Of a stretch of 64,000 nt of DNA, positions 51,101 through 62,040 are shown piece by piece. Position numbers and translations under genes: made by a program. Numbering within the stretch: the first letter of the stretch is position 1; each line of letters begins with the position of its first letter. Source of the stretch: Lithospermum erythrorhizon (lineage: Eukaryota; Streptophyta; Magnoliopsida; Boraginales; Boraginaceae); NCBI GenBank assembly GCA_019722365.1, contig JADFUC010001025.1, forward strand, positions 372,001 to 436,000. Direction: 5' to 3'. The notes below the pieces were generated by a model. The model worked only from the letters and a program-made list of their open reading frames with translations, was not told the DNA's origin and made no database searches.

Positions 51101-51234
51101 AACAAGAAATCATATTATACTCAACAATTTTGTCAATAAGTAAATACCAACAAAAAATAAATAAAAAACTAACCTGATCGTGATTGATATCTTCTTGATG
51201 AACTAGAAAGTCTTGACCAAGACTTTGACTCCAT
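48120..51234 (-). CDS. Di19 family C2H2-type zinc-finger protein (5 exons, one U12 intron)
   Basis: This is a drought-induced 19 homologue, a nuclear stress-responsive regulator (family role). Minus-strand exons: 51,234-51,174; 49,947-49,805; 49,326-49,249; 49,120-48,867; 48,231-48,120. They join into 215 aa, the usual family size. The N-terminus is MESKSWSRLSSSSRRYQSRS. The first finger, CPFCAEDFDIVGLCCHIDEK then H, uses Cys41, Cys44, His56 and His61. The second, CPVCAKRVGVDLVGHITAQH, uses Cys70, Cys73, His84 and His89. A basic stretch VQRKRRYRRG (from residue 95) is a likely nuclear signal. The Di19 C-terminal domain follows (LRRELQEGNLQQLLGGSS, DPLLSSFMFN, then CKFVQGLLTSTFLDGD at the end). 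Introns 1, 2 and 4 are GT-AG; intron 3 is U12-type AT-AG. Confidence 0.92.
49121..49248 (-). other. U12-type AT-AG intron of the Di19 gene
   Basis: On the minus strand the intron starts atatcctt, the U12 5' splice consensus. It contains ttccttaac (complement of 49,131-49,139), a perfect U12 branch site, with 11 bases from the branch A to the 3' end ctaaag. There is no GT donor at the join that the protein family requires (NLLK|VQRKRR). Confidence 0.9.
50430..51115. repeat. duplicated block in Di19 intron 1, split by a MITE-like insert
   Basis: Similar segments at about 50,430-50,652 and 50,755-51,112 share atcactaaca, atactcc, caatcttttcac or aaatcttttcac, caacatttctaga and ataaccaacaagaaatca. 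The second copy is interrupted from about 50,810 to 50,990 by a segment starting tactccctacgttttttt, like a Stowaway MITE end. Confidence 0.6.
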
Positions 51235-51319
51235 TTCTTACACAAATTGGAAAATAGGAAAATAAAAACTACCCAGATATTTTCTTGACCTTGTAATAAT
51301 TTTGCCTTACTCAGATTCT

Positions 51320-51331
51320 TTGATATATAAT
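51320..51331 (-). promoter_or_regulatory. possible TATA box of the Di19 gene
   Basis: On the minus strand ttatatatca lies about 90 bases upstream of the Di19 start codon. Position and composition fit a plant TATA box, but nothing else confirms it. Confidence 0.35.
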
Positions 51332-51725
51332 CTTTGGTCCACGTTTACATATAAATAATTTAATTATATATTGTGAGTATATATGTAGAGATCTATATGT
51401 ATAGATTTTAGGTCCTAAAGAAGAGAGATAGATGAGGAAGGTTCTGAGAAATTTGGTTAGAAGAGACCAACAAACTTTGACGTGTGATGGTATTTATACA
51501 CAGTGTGCATTTTTAAATGATATCGAAGTTTCGGATATTATCTTCTACCTACATTTCGTGTCTTTTATTGGTTGTGTGTTTATTTTTTGTGCGGAATTAG
51601 AGAAACCTTATACAAATATTGAGAATTTTATACTTTGCTCCAATTTCATTTCAATTTCAAATCCGTATAAAAACAAACACACCCAAAACTATTTACTTAA
51701 ATTATTCTACTTTATGTATTGTAGA

Positions 51726-52027
51726 TAGGCTTGTAAAAGAATCTGACGATTCGCTTAGGTTCGAAAAGTTTGATTCGAGGTTCGGTTCAATGTAGTTTGA
51801 ATCGAGTTCGCACTTCATTTTCAGGTTTGGCCGAATTTCATGGTTTCGACAGAATTCGAATGTTCGATTCGGTTCGAATTACATACATTTATAATTTTTT
51901 TCAATTTTCTTCTTATTTATCATGAAAATTCGAATTTTGGTTCGAGCTTCAAATTTCTCTGTTCGTTCGAACTCGAACCGAACCGAGCTTTCGAATCATT
52001 ATATTCGAACCGAACTGAACCCTGATG
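51726..52027. repeat. MITE-like palindromic element rich in ttcgaa/ttcggtt
   Basis: A ~300-bp stretch starts taggcttgtaaaag and ends gaaccgaactgaaccctga. It has many inverted pairs such as cggttcgaatt and gaaccgaaccgagc. The left end resembles hAT termini (tagg...tgtaaa). No coding capacity and no clear target duplication were found. Confidence 0.5.
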
Positions 52028-53200
52028 ACGTTCGATATAGTTCATTTCATTTATAACCCTAATTGTAGATAATAATAGTTATAACGAAATCATAAATGTA
52101 TTATGTATAATTATATAAAACAGTATCCACAATGAAAGACACTGAAATGAGGTACAATATTCTTGCCGATGAAGTATGTTTAATTGTAAAGGGTTTAATC
52201 CACACCTTGTTGAGTATGTGGTGGTACCATAGGATCATTAATGAGTCAGTTTGAGAGGGTAATTAGTTATTATTTAGAGAATCAAATAATTCTTTCTACT
52301 CCATAATTGAACGAATAGTGAGTTCTAGATCAATTTAAACATCTAAATGAGTATAGAGGTACCAACTAGTTGAGTTTTTACATGTAAATATTTTTATCGA
52401 GTCGAGTAATTCCACTATTATATCGAGTGTTAGAACAATTTTTTCTATTGAACCCGACTCTGATTATCAATTGGGATGGTGCACACTGCACAAGTTGTCT
52501 ATTTGTATGGATACTGAATCACTCGATCGGTTGGCATCTCTTAAATGTTATTGTGGCTCTCCCATGCAAAGTTGTCCAATGCTATAAACAATTGTGCTAT
52601 TCATAATCTTCATTACTGCTTAGTTACAAACGAAAGACTATAACCTTTGATAAATTGTTCAATCCCTTTTTTAGGCTCCTTTTCAAGTCCTCTTTTAGAC
52701 AAAATAAGATATTTTCTTTTGTAAATTCTTGGATTCGATCTTTCTCTCTGAGGATCTTTATCTCCACAGATACCCCTTGTATTCCCATATTTGATTCGTC
52801 TCTTCCTATCACTTTATTTTCTTTTTTGTTTTTCCCCCTCTATCTAATCATTTAGCAGACACAAATTCCTCCCAACTTGATCAAAATCCTCTTACTTTGT
52901 CCCTAACTGTAATTGCAGCGTCCTCTCAATCACACACTCATCAATTTCCAAAGTTCCAACCACCCTTTCTTAACGCATCAGCCGCCCATCCCCCTGCTCA
53001 ATTTCTTTGTTTTCTTCCAAAAAATTTCCCCTATCATCTCCCTACTTTTGCAATCATGGCTCCTAAGTATCATCATTTCCTTCCTAAATATCAACAAAAC
53101 AACATTTTCCCATCCCTCAAACCCGCCCTAACCTCAGAGTATCACCTCTCTACTTCACCCCCAAAGACTATTATCCACCTCCCCATTCCCCCCTCCTACA
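52028..53200. other. AT-rich DNA with Pro-rich open frame
   Basis: A 103-codon frame at 52,897-53,208 is Pro/His/Ser-rich and directly precedes the DUF4283 relic on the same strand. It may be the worn N-terminal part of that retroelement ORF, but similarity is not evident. Confidence 0.3.
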
Positions 53201-53204
53201 CCCC

Positions 53205-53530
53205 TTGAAAGACGAGGTCTTATCATCCATATGGATTTAGATGATGTTGTTTTGAGATTCACCCTTAACATCAATGGGGCTCTCCTCATTCTATAACATT
53301 GGACTCTAAATCTCGTTTTTCAAAACTTCGACATTAGCCACATCAACTTATGGGTCCAAATTCATGGCATTCCTGGGTAGTATTTTACTGAAGCCAATGT
53401 TAGACGTATGGCTAGAGTTGCATGAGAAATAATGGTCGTGGACTGGTTCTCTCCATCAACACAAACAATGTAATTTGTTCGAGTTAGGATTAGAGTCCCC
53501 CTCTTTAAAATAGGATTTTACTATACTCTT
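53205..53530 (+). pseudogene. DUF4283-type retroelement ORF1 relic
   Basis: The plus strand reads NINGALLIL, HWTLNLVFQNFDISHINLWVQIH, GIPG and RVRIRVPLFKIGF with in-frame stops. This is the DUF4283 domain found before a CCHC knuckle in plant LINE ORF1 proteins. The zinc knuckle and reverse transcriptase were not found downstream, so this is a 5' fragment. Confidence 0.65.
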
Positions 53531-53959
53531 GGTTGACTAGAATGAAAAAAGGGGAGGCGAGTACCAGCTGTCAAAAATAGGAAGAATTGGTATAAGTGAT
53601 TTCGCCCAAAATCGTGACTGTTATAAGCATAAAAAAATCCATACTTTTTAGGCATTTTAAGAGTTTGTAGTGAAAGCTTTTAGCCTCGCTTAAAAAGAGC
53701 GTTAGAATATTAGATTTTAAGGTAAAAATTTATCCTCTTTTTCTTTCATATAGTCGACGAAATAAAGGTTGAAGTATTACAGAGTGCTTATCAAACTAAC
53801 ATCACACAAAAATAAAAACATGTAAAGTGGGTAGGTTCCACAAAAAAGAGATTCGGAACCCTGTCGATTCCTTATTATAGTCGAACTAGGTGAAATTCCA
53901 ACAATTGAAATTTAAGCCCCAATGTTCTAAATGCGGTTATATTTTAAGCAGAAGTTATA
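53531..53959. other. intergenic DNA, nothing recognised
   Basis: No protein or repeat could be supported. Confidence 0.3.
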
Positions 53960-54900
53960 ATCGTATTATAGTTCGTTTTTTAGTTGTTGTGTGTGACCTC
54001 TTAGGCTCTCGATTGAAGTAATATATTAATTATGTTTAACGAACATGCTTATTAATATATAGATTATGAAGAGGACTCTGATAACCATCGCTTAACCAAG
54101 TCAATCGAGTTAATCCTAATATATTAGTTGTCAGACAATTAATATATCGAGCTTTTATTACTATTTAAATATAATAATCCGGTTGTACAATCTAATTGTT
54201 CGAGAAGCCGAGACGTATATTATGAATGTAACATCTCTAAATATTCCAGCAATTTCAAACTACTTATTTTGACGATTATTTGTAAGCGATTACTAGCCTT
54301 AGATTACATCGCGATCCACCGTATGCGATTTCAAGCGGTCGAGCTATGGTAAGATTGGTGTCACCATACTCTTGCACCTGCGTACTTTTCTTGGTGGTAT
54401 GAAGTGATGTGATCACCGGTGATATAATGCGAGGCGCTTGATCATCATGTCAGTTCAAAGAGGCACGAAAAATCTAAGCGGATTATATCAGGTTGTGCAG
54501 TGCGTCTGGTGTACAGATTCCTGACTACGCTTGTAGTATACGAGTATGATCTTTAAATTCTCGCATTACGGAAGATGTTTGAAGCGGTCAATCTGTACTC
54601 TGTAAAAAGTGAAACCGAATTAAACCAGTATAAGAATCGCCATTTAACATAGGATTACATGAAATTCCTTAGGACAAATATATAATCTTCTAAGTTACCG
54701 TGGTGATTCGATGTCGATTGTCGCGGCTAAAACAATTTCACACCGTTATCTTTATGTGATTGGCGGAGTAGGTTCTCCACTTAATCTAAGAAATGTGATC
54801 GAAATCGACACGTACTAATCAATGATTGTTATTCGATAGTGAACACCGGTCAAGGCCTGATATCATCATTTTGCAGGAGCGATGAAGCCGGGTTCTTGTT
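53960..54900 (-). repeat. probable 3' LTR of copia element C
   Basis: It lies just beyond the RNase H end of minus-strand element C. It contains the tgtgtgacctcttaggctc block, whose complement (gagcct...ggtcacacac) recurs in the LTRs of element B near 4,240. Bases 53,985-54,250 align with 25,655-25,915. Exact ends are not resolved. Confidence 0.5.
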
Positions 54901-57398
54901 TGAGTCACCGACTCCAAAACCTCTGAAAACTTTATATTCTGAAATGGAATAAATTTCATTACTCATAGTAATGATACATACATAGTAATGATACATACAT
55001 ACATTCATATTATATATGTAAGATGATAGTTTGAAAAACAAATGATATATATTTTATTGAATCTTGAAGCTAAAAATTGTCATTTGTGCTACAAATAGAT
55101 TTATGGCTATATAAAAAGAAAAGATAGGCCCACTAAGACTAAGACTACTCGAAGCATGTCCTTAAGACCCGGTACTATACATATGTTATCATGCTTTACT
55201 ACGAGGTAGTGATTTAGTTAAGGGATGCACTACATTATATGCAGCCGGAACATACGTATCTAACATGCATACATCGGTTTATCTCTGAATAAGATGATAC
55301 TTCGACTACGTGCTTGAATACGTGATGTGATCTTGGTTCATGGCATTTGCTCGATGTTATCATAGTATATTTCTTGGACGCTTGATCTTGAATGCTAACT
55401 CGAGGACCAAGCTCACGAGGAATTTCTTGATAGCGAGCTTTCCGTCCTTAACCCGGAAGCTACAATGTAAACTTTTGTTGTCGAGTTAGGCTACAGGTGC
55501 CTTGCTTGCTACTGCGCCCAGGCCAACTGCGCCTTGGATTCGAGGCGAGGAATACATAACGATTGAGATCGACTATCGTCTACATCGGTTTGGAAGCGTC
55601 CCGGTGTCACTCTATCGATAACTCATTATTCCCGCCCATATACTAGGAGCATATCTTTAGTCCTTCGTAAGTACCCAAGTATGGCATTAACTTCTGATCG
55701 ATGATTTTACGCTGCGCTGTCGGTAACGATTTGTTCTGGCTTCGAGGCATCACGATACGATGCGGATATTAATGCGTAACATGGCATTACATGATGGATC
55801 CTATGGTGACGCATAAGGAACATCATTAAATCCTTTTCTCTTCAACCTGGGTTTGTGTGGACAATCAGACGGTGAGAGTAATGCCATGTCTCGTGGGGAG
55901 GTTTTAACTTTCTTGGAATTATCCGTCTTAAATCTTTGACACCTTATTAATATAAGTGTTTTGGCTTAATCCGTAAGCCTTTTAGATGGAATTTACATGG
56001 ATCTTAATTCCAAGAATGTATTAACTTCTCTAAGTCTTTCATAGAGAAACAGTTACATAGCCATGACTTGGCCAATTGACATGGGTATAATGGATTTCAC
56101 ATGATCATTATGTCGTCTACATATAGAACTATAAAATGCAATGTTGCTCTCTTAACCTTAACTTGTATACACAAAGAATCTTCCTCGTTGTAATGAAACC
56201 AAACTCTTTGATTGACATATTAAGCGAATATTCTAACTTCTAAATCTTTGCTTAAGTGTAAATGGATCTTTGTGGAAACTGTAACTTAGGTCCCTCGGGA
56301 CATGTAAAACACAGAGGTTGTGTCGTGTACACATCCTCTTATAGATTCTAGATCAAGGAATGCGTCGTTATCATCTGCCGGATCTCGTAATCATAATAAG
56401 CATTGATAGCTAAGATAATCCGAATGAATTTAAAATTTACAATTGGAAAAAAAGATTCATCATGTCGATTCCTTGAATTTGTTTGAAACCTTTGGCTCTT
56501 AGTCACAGCCTTATAAACATGGACATTTTCATCTTTATCCGGTTGCTTTTAAAGATCCATTTGCACTTTCGATTGATTGGCATGGTAGATCATCGATATC
56601 AAATATTATTTTGGAACATTGAATCTATCTCGGTTCATGGCTATAAGCCATTCGTCAACTTCCTTTTTCTTTCATGAAACTAATACCATGCGAAGAAGGA
56701 TGGCCACTTTCAATTAAGAAAACCCCCGTACGTATCGAGGTTCTTGGCCGAGTCACATCCGATCTCACGAGGATAGTGTGAGTCTCAGTGGTTCGATCAC
56801 GGTTTCCACGTGGATTAAGTTGAACTTTCTCTAAATAAGAGGCTCGCCTCTTGGTGAATTGGTCCACTACCAGCGTTGACTTCCTCGCTCTCTTGCTTGA
56901 ACAATTTGAGTTACCCGACTTCTTTTATATCTGCTTGGCACAAGTATTCATTTTCAAGGGAAAACGCCATCTCGTGCAATGAAAATCTTGTTCACCGTAC
57001 TTGGTAGAAATAATACCCTATGGTTTCTTCGAATAACCAATGAAATAACATTTCATGTTGGGTCAAGTTTGTCCTTAGTCGATTTCTTGACATAGCGCCC
57101 CTTCCCCAAATCTTCGTGAGCTATCATGGGGCGGTTCCCCAAACCGCATCTCGTGGGGTGCTTGCTTACGGCCCGATTTAGTTGGACATTTGTGTAGTAT
57201 GTGCATGGCAATTTCTAATGCGTATCCCAAAAGCGGCGGCGGTTGGATGTGCTGTCGTAGATCGAACCGTATCAATAGTGTTCATTTGCTCGCTCCACGA
57301 TACACTATTATGTTTAGGTGTTCCGGTGAGAGTTGTGATATAATACCACACTCTTTAAGACGTGCTTGAAATACATAGGTTGATATTCTCACTCAGCG
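54901..57398 (-). pseudogene. element C pol, 3' part (integrase tail, RT, RNase H)
   Basis: On the minus strand the integrase resumes at about 57,398 with FQARLKECGIISQLSPEHLN. It continues as YALEIAMHILHKCPTKSG and HEMRFGEPPH (57,200-57,100). The reverse transcriptase catalytic box LYVDDIMIM lies at about 56,100-56,125, with YVDD at 56,111-56,122. The RNase H tail ends with GLKDMLRVVLVLVG near 55,170-55,120. Stops and frameshifts are frequent. The upstream part of the same polyprotein is at 59,860-61,200. Confidence 0.8.
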
Positions 57399-58400
57399 TG
57401 GAAATCAATAGTGATTGCATTTATTATCTTGCGACAATTGTGTATCGATTCATTTTACCCGGTTGGGTTAAATGTAATTATCGAGAACTTAGTGTTCAAC
57501 AGTAATTGTATATTACTAGTGTGGGTTCATGATAATTTAAGGGGTTATGACGTTGCTAGATCTTTACTCATTATCGTTATAATAATAGTAATTGGTGGTA
57601 TTTTTATTATACAACACTATCACGACCTAGAAGGTCCTGCTTGTCTGATGACGTTGAGTTATATTTCATGTATGAAATTAAAGAAAACTGTATAATTGAG
57701 AAATGTATTTCTCAATTACAAGGGTTCTATATTTTATGTAGAATATCGATTGAACAAATAGAATCAATTAAATAGTTATTTAATTGGTTCGAGTAATTTT
57801 AGTATTTATCGATAACTTGAAAGATTATTGATATTGACTCATTACTATTTAATTAAGCTAATTAAATAGTTGACTCGTCTTGACTCATTAGTGTCTTAAC
57901 GAACTAATAGAGGATTAGCAATTAAACTAATACTTGGTTGCTTATCGGGCTTGTTTTGCTTTAGCCTATATAAAATAAGCTTTAGGGGTTTTCATGAAAT
58001 AAGAAGAATAATATTTTCATAAAAAAAAGCCTAATAGCGGAGTCCCCACTTTAACCCGATTTCTCCCAAGAATTTTCTTGGGGTTTTTGGTTTTTGTTAT
58101 TGTTTCTTAGCATCATCGGTTCTTGATTGACCTCTCTCTTTGGTGTGGATCGACTAGAATGTCATCTGATTGATATTACAACAAGGAGCTGAAGGGAAGT
58201 CAAATTCACGTTGTGAATTTGAAGCGTGTGGATTTTTGGTGGAATTTACTCCGCTGCATTGTAAGTACTCTGTCATTACATATTGTAATTATGTGTATTT
58301 TTTTTGAATAATGTAGTAAGCACTTTAAGATCCCTGGATCTATGGATTTGTATTTATCTTTCATATATCCCATAGAGTTTTCATCATCGACATCGTGAGT
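57399..58400 (+). mobile_element. nested solo LTR of the element B family
   Basis: The stretch starts tggaaatcaatagtg and aligns by eye with the LTRs of element B. Shared blocks include tcattttacccggttgggtt, gtatattactagtg, gataatttaagg, cgttataataatagtaattgg and gagaaatgtatttct. It is on the plus strand, opposite to element C, and sits in the middle of that element's integrase. No internal domain of its own is present. The right end is uncertain. Confidence 0.7.
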
Positions 58401-58830
58401 TGTCCGATATTAAAACACGTGGTTTACGATATTTTCTCGGTTCCTTTTTTCTATAATACGAGCTCGGAGAAGGAAAAAGATAAGGGCCGCCAGCGTCAGA
58501 AGCGAAAGAATGCCGTCTCGAGTTTGCTCATCGTAACTCCGCCCCGGTTTGATAGCACGCTACTAAGTGGCTGCCCGACACGGTAAATCAAAGGCGATCT
58601 TTCACCTTTCGGCTAGAGAAGAATATAGAAAATAAGAAGCCCTATAGGTTGGCCGCCTGAAATTCCACCATCAAAAACCATACTTTGATTGCGGCTTGAT
58701 TATATCAATTGTACTTGAATTGTTAGAATAATTATAGTCGATGATAGCATCAACAAATCATTGAAAATTAAATAAAAGGTCAGCGGTATCATCATGTCTA
58801 GTAAGAACTTCGTTGATTTTGTGAGAAAAT
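58401..58830. other. unassigned part of the insert in element C
   Basis: Mixed sequence between the nested LTR and the ndhK fragment. It may be organellar but I could not match it to a plastid or mitochondrial gene. Confidence 0.3.
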
Positions 58831-58839
58831 AACGATTCG

Positions 58840-59270
58840 CTCGTCGAGACGATTACATCTTCATAGATTTCTCGAGAAATTTTCTTCACAGTTTGTTATA
58901 GCGTCTATAACGGCTTCCGGTTTAGGTGGACAACCGGGCAAATAAACTTCCACGGGGAATTAGTTTATCGACCCCCGAGCAGTGGTATAAGAATCAATAC
59001 TAAACATCCCCCACGTAATTATGCATGCTCCCGTAGAAATAACATATGTTGGTTCGGTATTTGTTCATATAATCTCGCTGAAGAAGGGGCCATTTTGTTA
59101 GTTACCGTCGGCCGGGGACTACGAGTGTAATAGGAGCGTCCATCGACAAAGGGATGCATACTAGATGATCATTTCATGGCTATTGAGAATGAATTAAATC
59201 GGATGGATATCGAAGGGTTACTGTTCTTTATCGCCCATTGTATAATATCCATTGAATTCTATTGAAATGC
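58840..59270 (-). pseudogene. ndhK: plastid ndhK fragment in nuclear DNA
   Basis: The minus strand encodes [20 protein letters not shown] (near 58,960-58,900), the signature of plastid NdhK. It is preceded by [14 protein letters not shown] (near 59,095-59,050). NdhK is a subunit of the plastid NAD(P)H dehydrogenase-like complex and carries the N2 Fe-S site. Stops and frameshifts break the frame. It is a nuclear copy of plastid DNA, not a working gene. The [11 protein letters not shown] ending favours plastid NdhK over the mitochondrial homologue. Confidence 0.8.
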
Positions 59271-59589
59271 ATTTTTTAGTTTTTAAGTTTTACGTTTTAA
59301 ATCGTTCACGAGGTGAGGCTTATAAGAAGATTTTATTTTGATGAACTTGCCGGTTAATCCACGAAGTAACAAACAATGAAAATTCAAAAACCTGCTACTT
59401 AGCAAATCCAAAAGAATGTGTAGATCTGTTCCGCCCAAAATGGGAATAGTGCGAGATTGTAGACTTATAATCGATGATCGAGTTGATTCATGATTATAAG
59501 TTCATTCCATTTGAACTTCAATTGAATCGAAAAAGACATTCTCGGGATAATTCAAATCGAAGCAATTGGATGTCAGCTAGGCCCATATA

Positions 59590-59703
59590 ACGAGAATGTT
59601 CTTGTAAATTATGGCCATGCGGGTATATAAGCGGTGATCTAATCCAGGAGTTAATCGTACTTTGGCAACTTCACGTCGCGAGTTTGGTTTTTGGGGGGTG
59701 ATA
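59590..59703 (-). pseudogene. rps12: plastid rps12 exon 2 fragment
   Basis: The minus strand gives [20 protein letters not shown] followed after a shift by GHNLQEHS. This matches plastid ribosomal protein S12 from the start of exon 2 (ITPKKPNSALRKVARVRL...). Similarity stops after GHNLQEHS. In plastid genomes rps12 exon 2 lies in or near the inverted repeat, far from ndhK, so the nuclear insert joins distant plastid pieces. Confidence 0.7.
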
Positions 59704-59859
59704 GTGGAAAAGTTGAAAGATAAGTCGCCCACTTCTTGCCCATTTCTAATAACCGTACTAATAAAGGTCCTCGTACTTCTTATATTCTAAATCGACATAT
59801 ATAGTATTCCAAAACTAGCCGGTTAAGAGCTGTCAGTCTCCGGGTCCCAAATAACTCAA

Positions 59860-61200
59860 TTTTCTTAATCGTTTTTATTGAGTTGGTTGTAACTGCTGTA
59901 AGGCTTTTGAGCATTTCAAAAGCTTCGTTAACATGCTTCAGTGAATGCTGCAACATATCTTGTGGTCGTTAGTGAAAGTGATGAAGTATGAGTAACCTCG
60001 CCAGCCCGAGTATTCATTGGTCCCTGGCGCATCGGTATGTATGATGCCCTATAAATCTATTGCCACTACCGGCTGGTCCGGTGGTGGATTTGGTTATTTT
60101 GCACATGACATGATTCCGTTGATCGTATGGTTCAAAACCGGATGATGTCAAATTCCATCAACATGTAATTTCTTAATGCGTTTAGCACTTATGTGACGAA
60201 GTCGTAATGCCCACAGATATGAGAGTTAAAGTCGTGGAAGCTTATTATGTTGTAGGTCTCGATATTTGTATCAATACATAGAGACCATTCTGACAGATGT
60301 CGTACCATAAGCGAAATGATGTTTACGCTCAAAGGAGGTGCGTTGTAAACATTGTTTTAGTTTAAGTACCGTTACGTGTTGGCAAACTTAAGTAAGCGAT
60401 CTGCAGCCGATAGCGCATGAAATTTTGCTCCATTGTACGCCTGGTCTATCTGCGTCTCGTACTGCCTTTCTTGATACGGAGATCACACACATTTTTACAA
60501 ATGTGAGTGCCACATCCGGTGTCTAGCACCCGTGTCGAAATGGAAGAATCTAGCGATTCAACATAAATATATGTGACTTGAGTGGTAGTCGTACTAAATA
60601 CAAATACATATAATTTCATTTCCCGTTCCATGATCGTTAAATATCGTTAGAGCGGATGAAGTGCCATGCATGCGTTTCTCCAAAGTGGGCCAGTGTTTTA
60701 GAGTTATTATTCATAGGGGCTAATTGACTATAACAGAAGATATGTAAAATAATATAGCCGTAATTATTCATGTCATAATAAGTAATTCTAAAAATCGTAT
60801 AAAAGAATTAATGTTGTCTTTCTGATCCCTTATTAGAAATATGCGAGATCTACGGTGAGGAATTGAGCGACAACACGCATACATTTCAGCTTCGCAATCA
60901 CATAAGTAGGTGCACCGTCACCCAATCATATTGCTCGTTATTAGCTGGCATCCTTTAAGTTAAATGCTTAGACTCACATGGTGACCTCTTTTGTCGGCGG
61001 GCTGAGAGTACGATCAATTAGAAATCACCGTTTGTGTAATTTTGCCGATAAGAGTCGGGTTGGATGTTTTCTTAAGTCGTGCACACTTTGAGGCGTTTAA
61101 ACACCCGTTGGAAGAGCCTTAAGTAGATAGATACACTTGACCCGATGGTGTATGCATGGAGACTTCGAATCCCGACTTTAGAGTTAGTATGTGATACTAT
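59860..61200 (-). pseudogene. element C gag-pol, 5' part (gag, protease, start of integrase)
   Basis: On the minus strand the protease motif VLDTGCGTHICKNV lies at about 60,535-60,490. The beginning of the integrase core (GYSYFITFTND) is near 59,990, and EAFEMLK near 59,915. The gag region should lie at 60,600-61,200 but is too worn to name. The integrase is cut here and resumes at about 57,398 after the nested insert. Confidence 0.75.
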
Positions 61201-62040
61201 TTAATTTATGGTGAGATTAGTTATATGTTATGAAGTCTTGTAATTAAGTTAAACATATATATACACACAAACAGGTTCGCCATATAACATAAATTACAAG
61301 CATAAAATAACACTAATAAAGACTAGTCTTGTAATTGTAAAATCTAGACTATTTCTAAACTATGCTAGTCTACTAATGATCTTTATAAATACATCGACTC
61401 ATACAGGTGGGTCTCCAATTTTCAGGTATTATATTTACATTAAACAATAATAAATTAAATATCTCATTCGTCATAGACAAATTGTCAGTATTTCTCAAAA
61501 ACCACATCTAAGTCATATCCTTTAATCTCGGCTAACATCGTTATCAAATTATGTATATAAATGCGTTCTAAAAGGTATCAATAATAGTTTTAAAGGCCTG
61601 AGAAATAATCTTACTAAATACATGTCGTTGTATATTAAATCATATAAAATATACAATTTAATTACATAAGTGCAAAATATTCACTTAAACTATTTTAAGT
61701 ATTTTAATAATTAATATTAAATAATAAGTATTTCTAAAATACTAGTTATTTAATTTACACTTTAATAAATTTAATTTAGAATTATATGTTATTAAAAGCA
61801 CAAATTATCCAAATAATAAGTTTCCTAATTTAATTAAATCAGGTAATTATTAAATATAATCAGGCAGATTAATTAATTAATAGTCTATATTTTAATTCCA
61901 ATATCATATATTAATTAAAAATAACATCTAATCAAATTAGAAGCTATTAGTAGTTAAATTAAATTAATTTTCAAATTGAAATTAATTTAAAAATAAGTTT
62001 AGTATATCAGAAATATTAATTTGAGCAAAATAAGATTTAA
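61200..62040. other. very AT-rich DNA, possible 5' LTR/leader of element C
   Basis: It lies upstream of element C's gag end and is dominated by taatta-type sequence. No clear copy of the 53,960-54,900 LTR was seen by eye. Confidence 0.3.
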
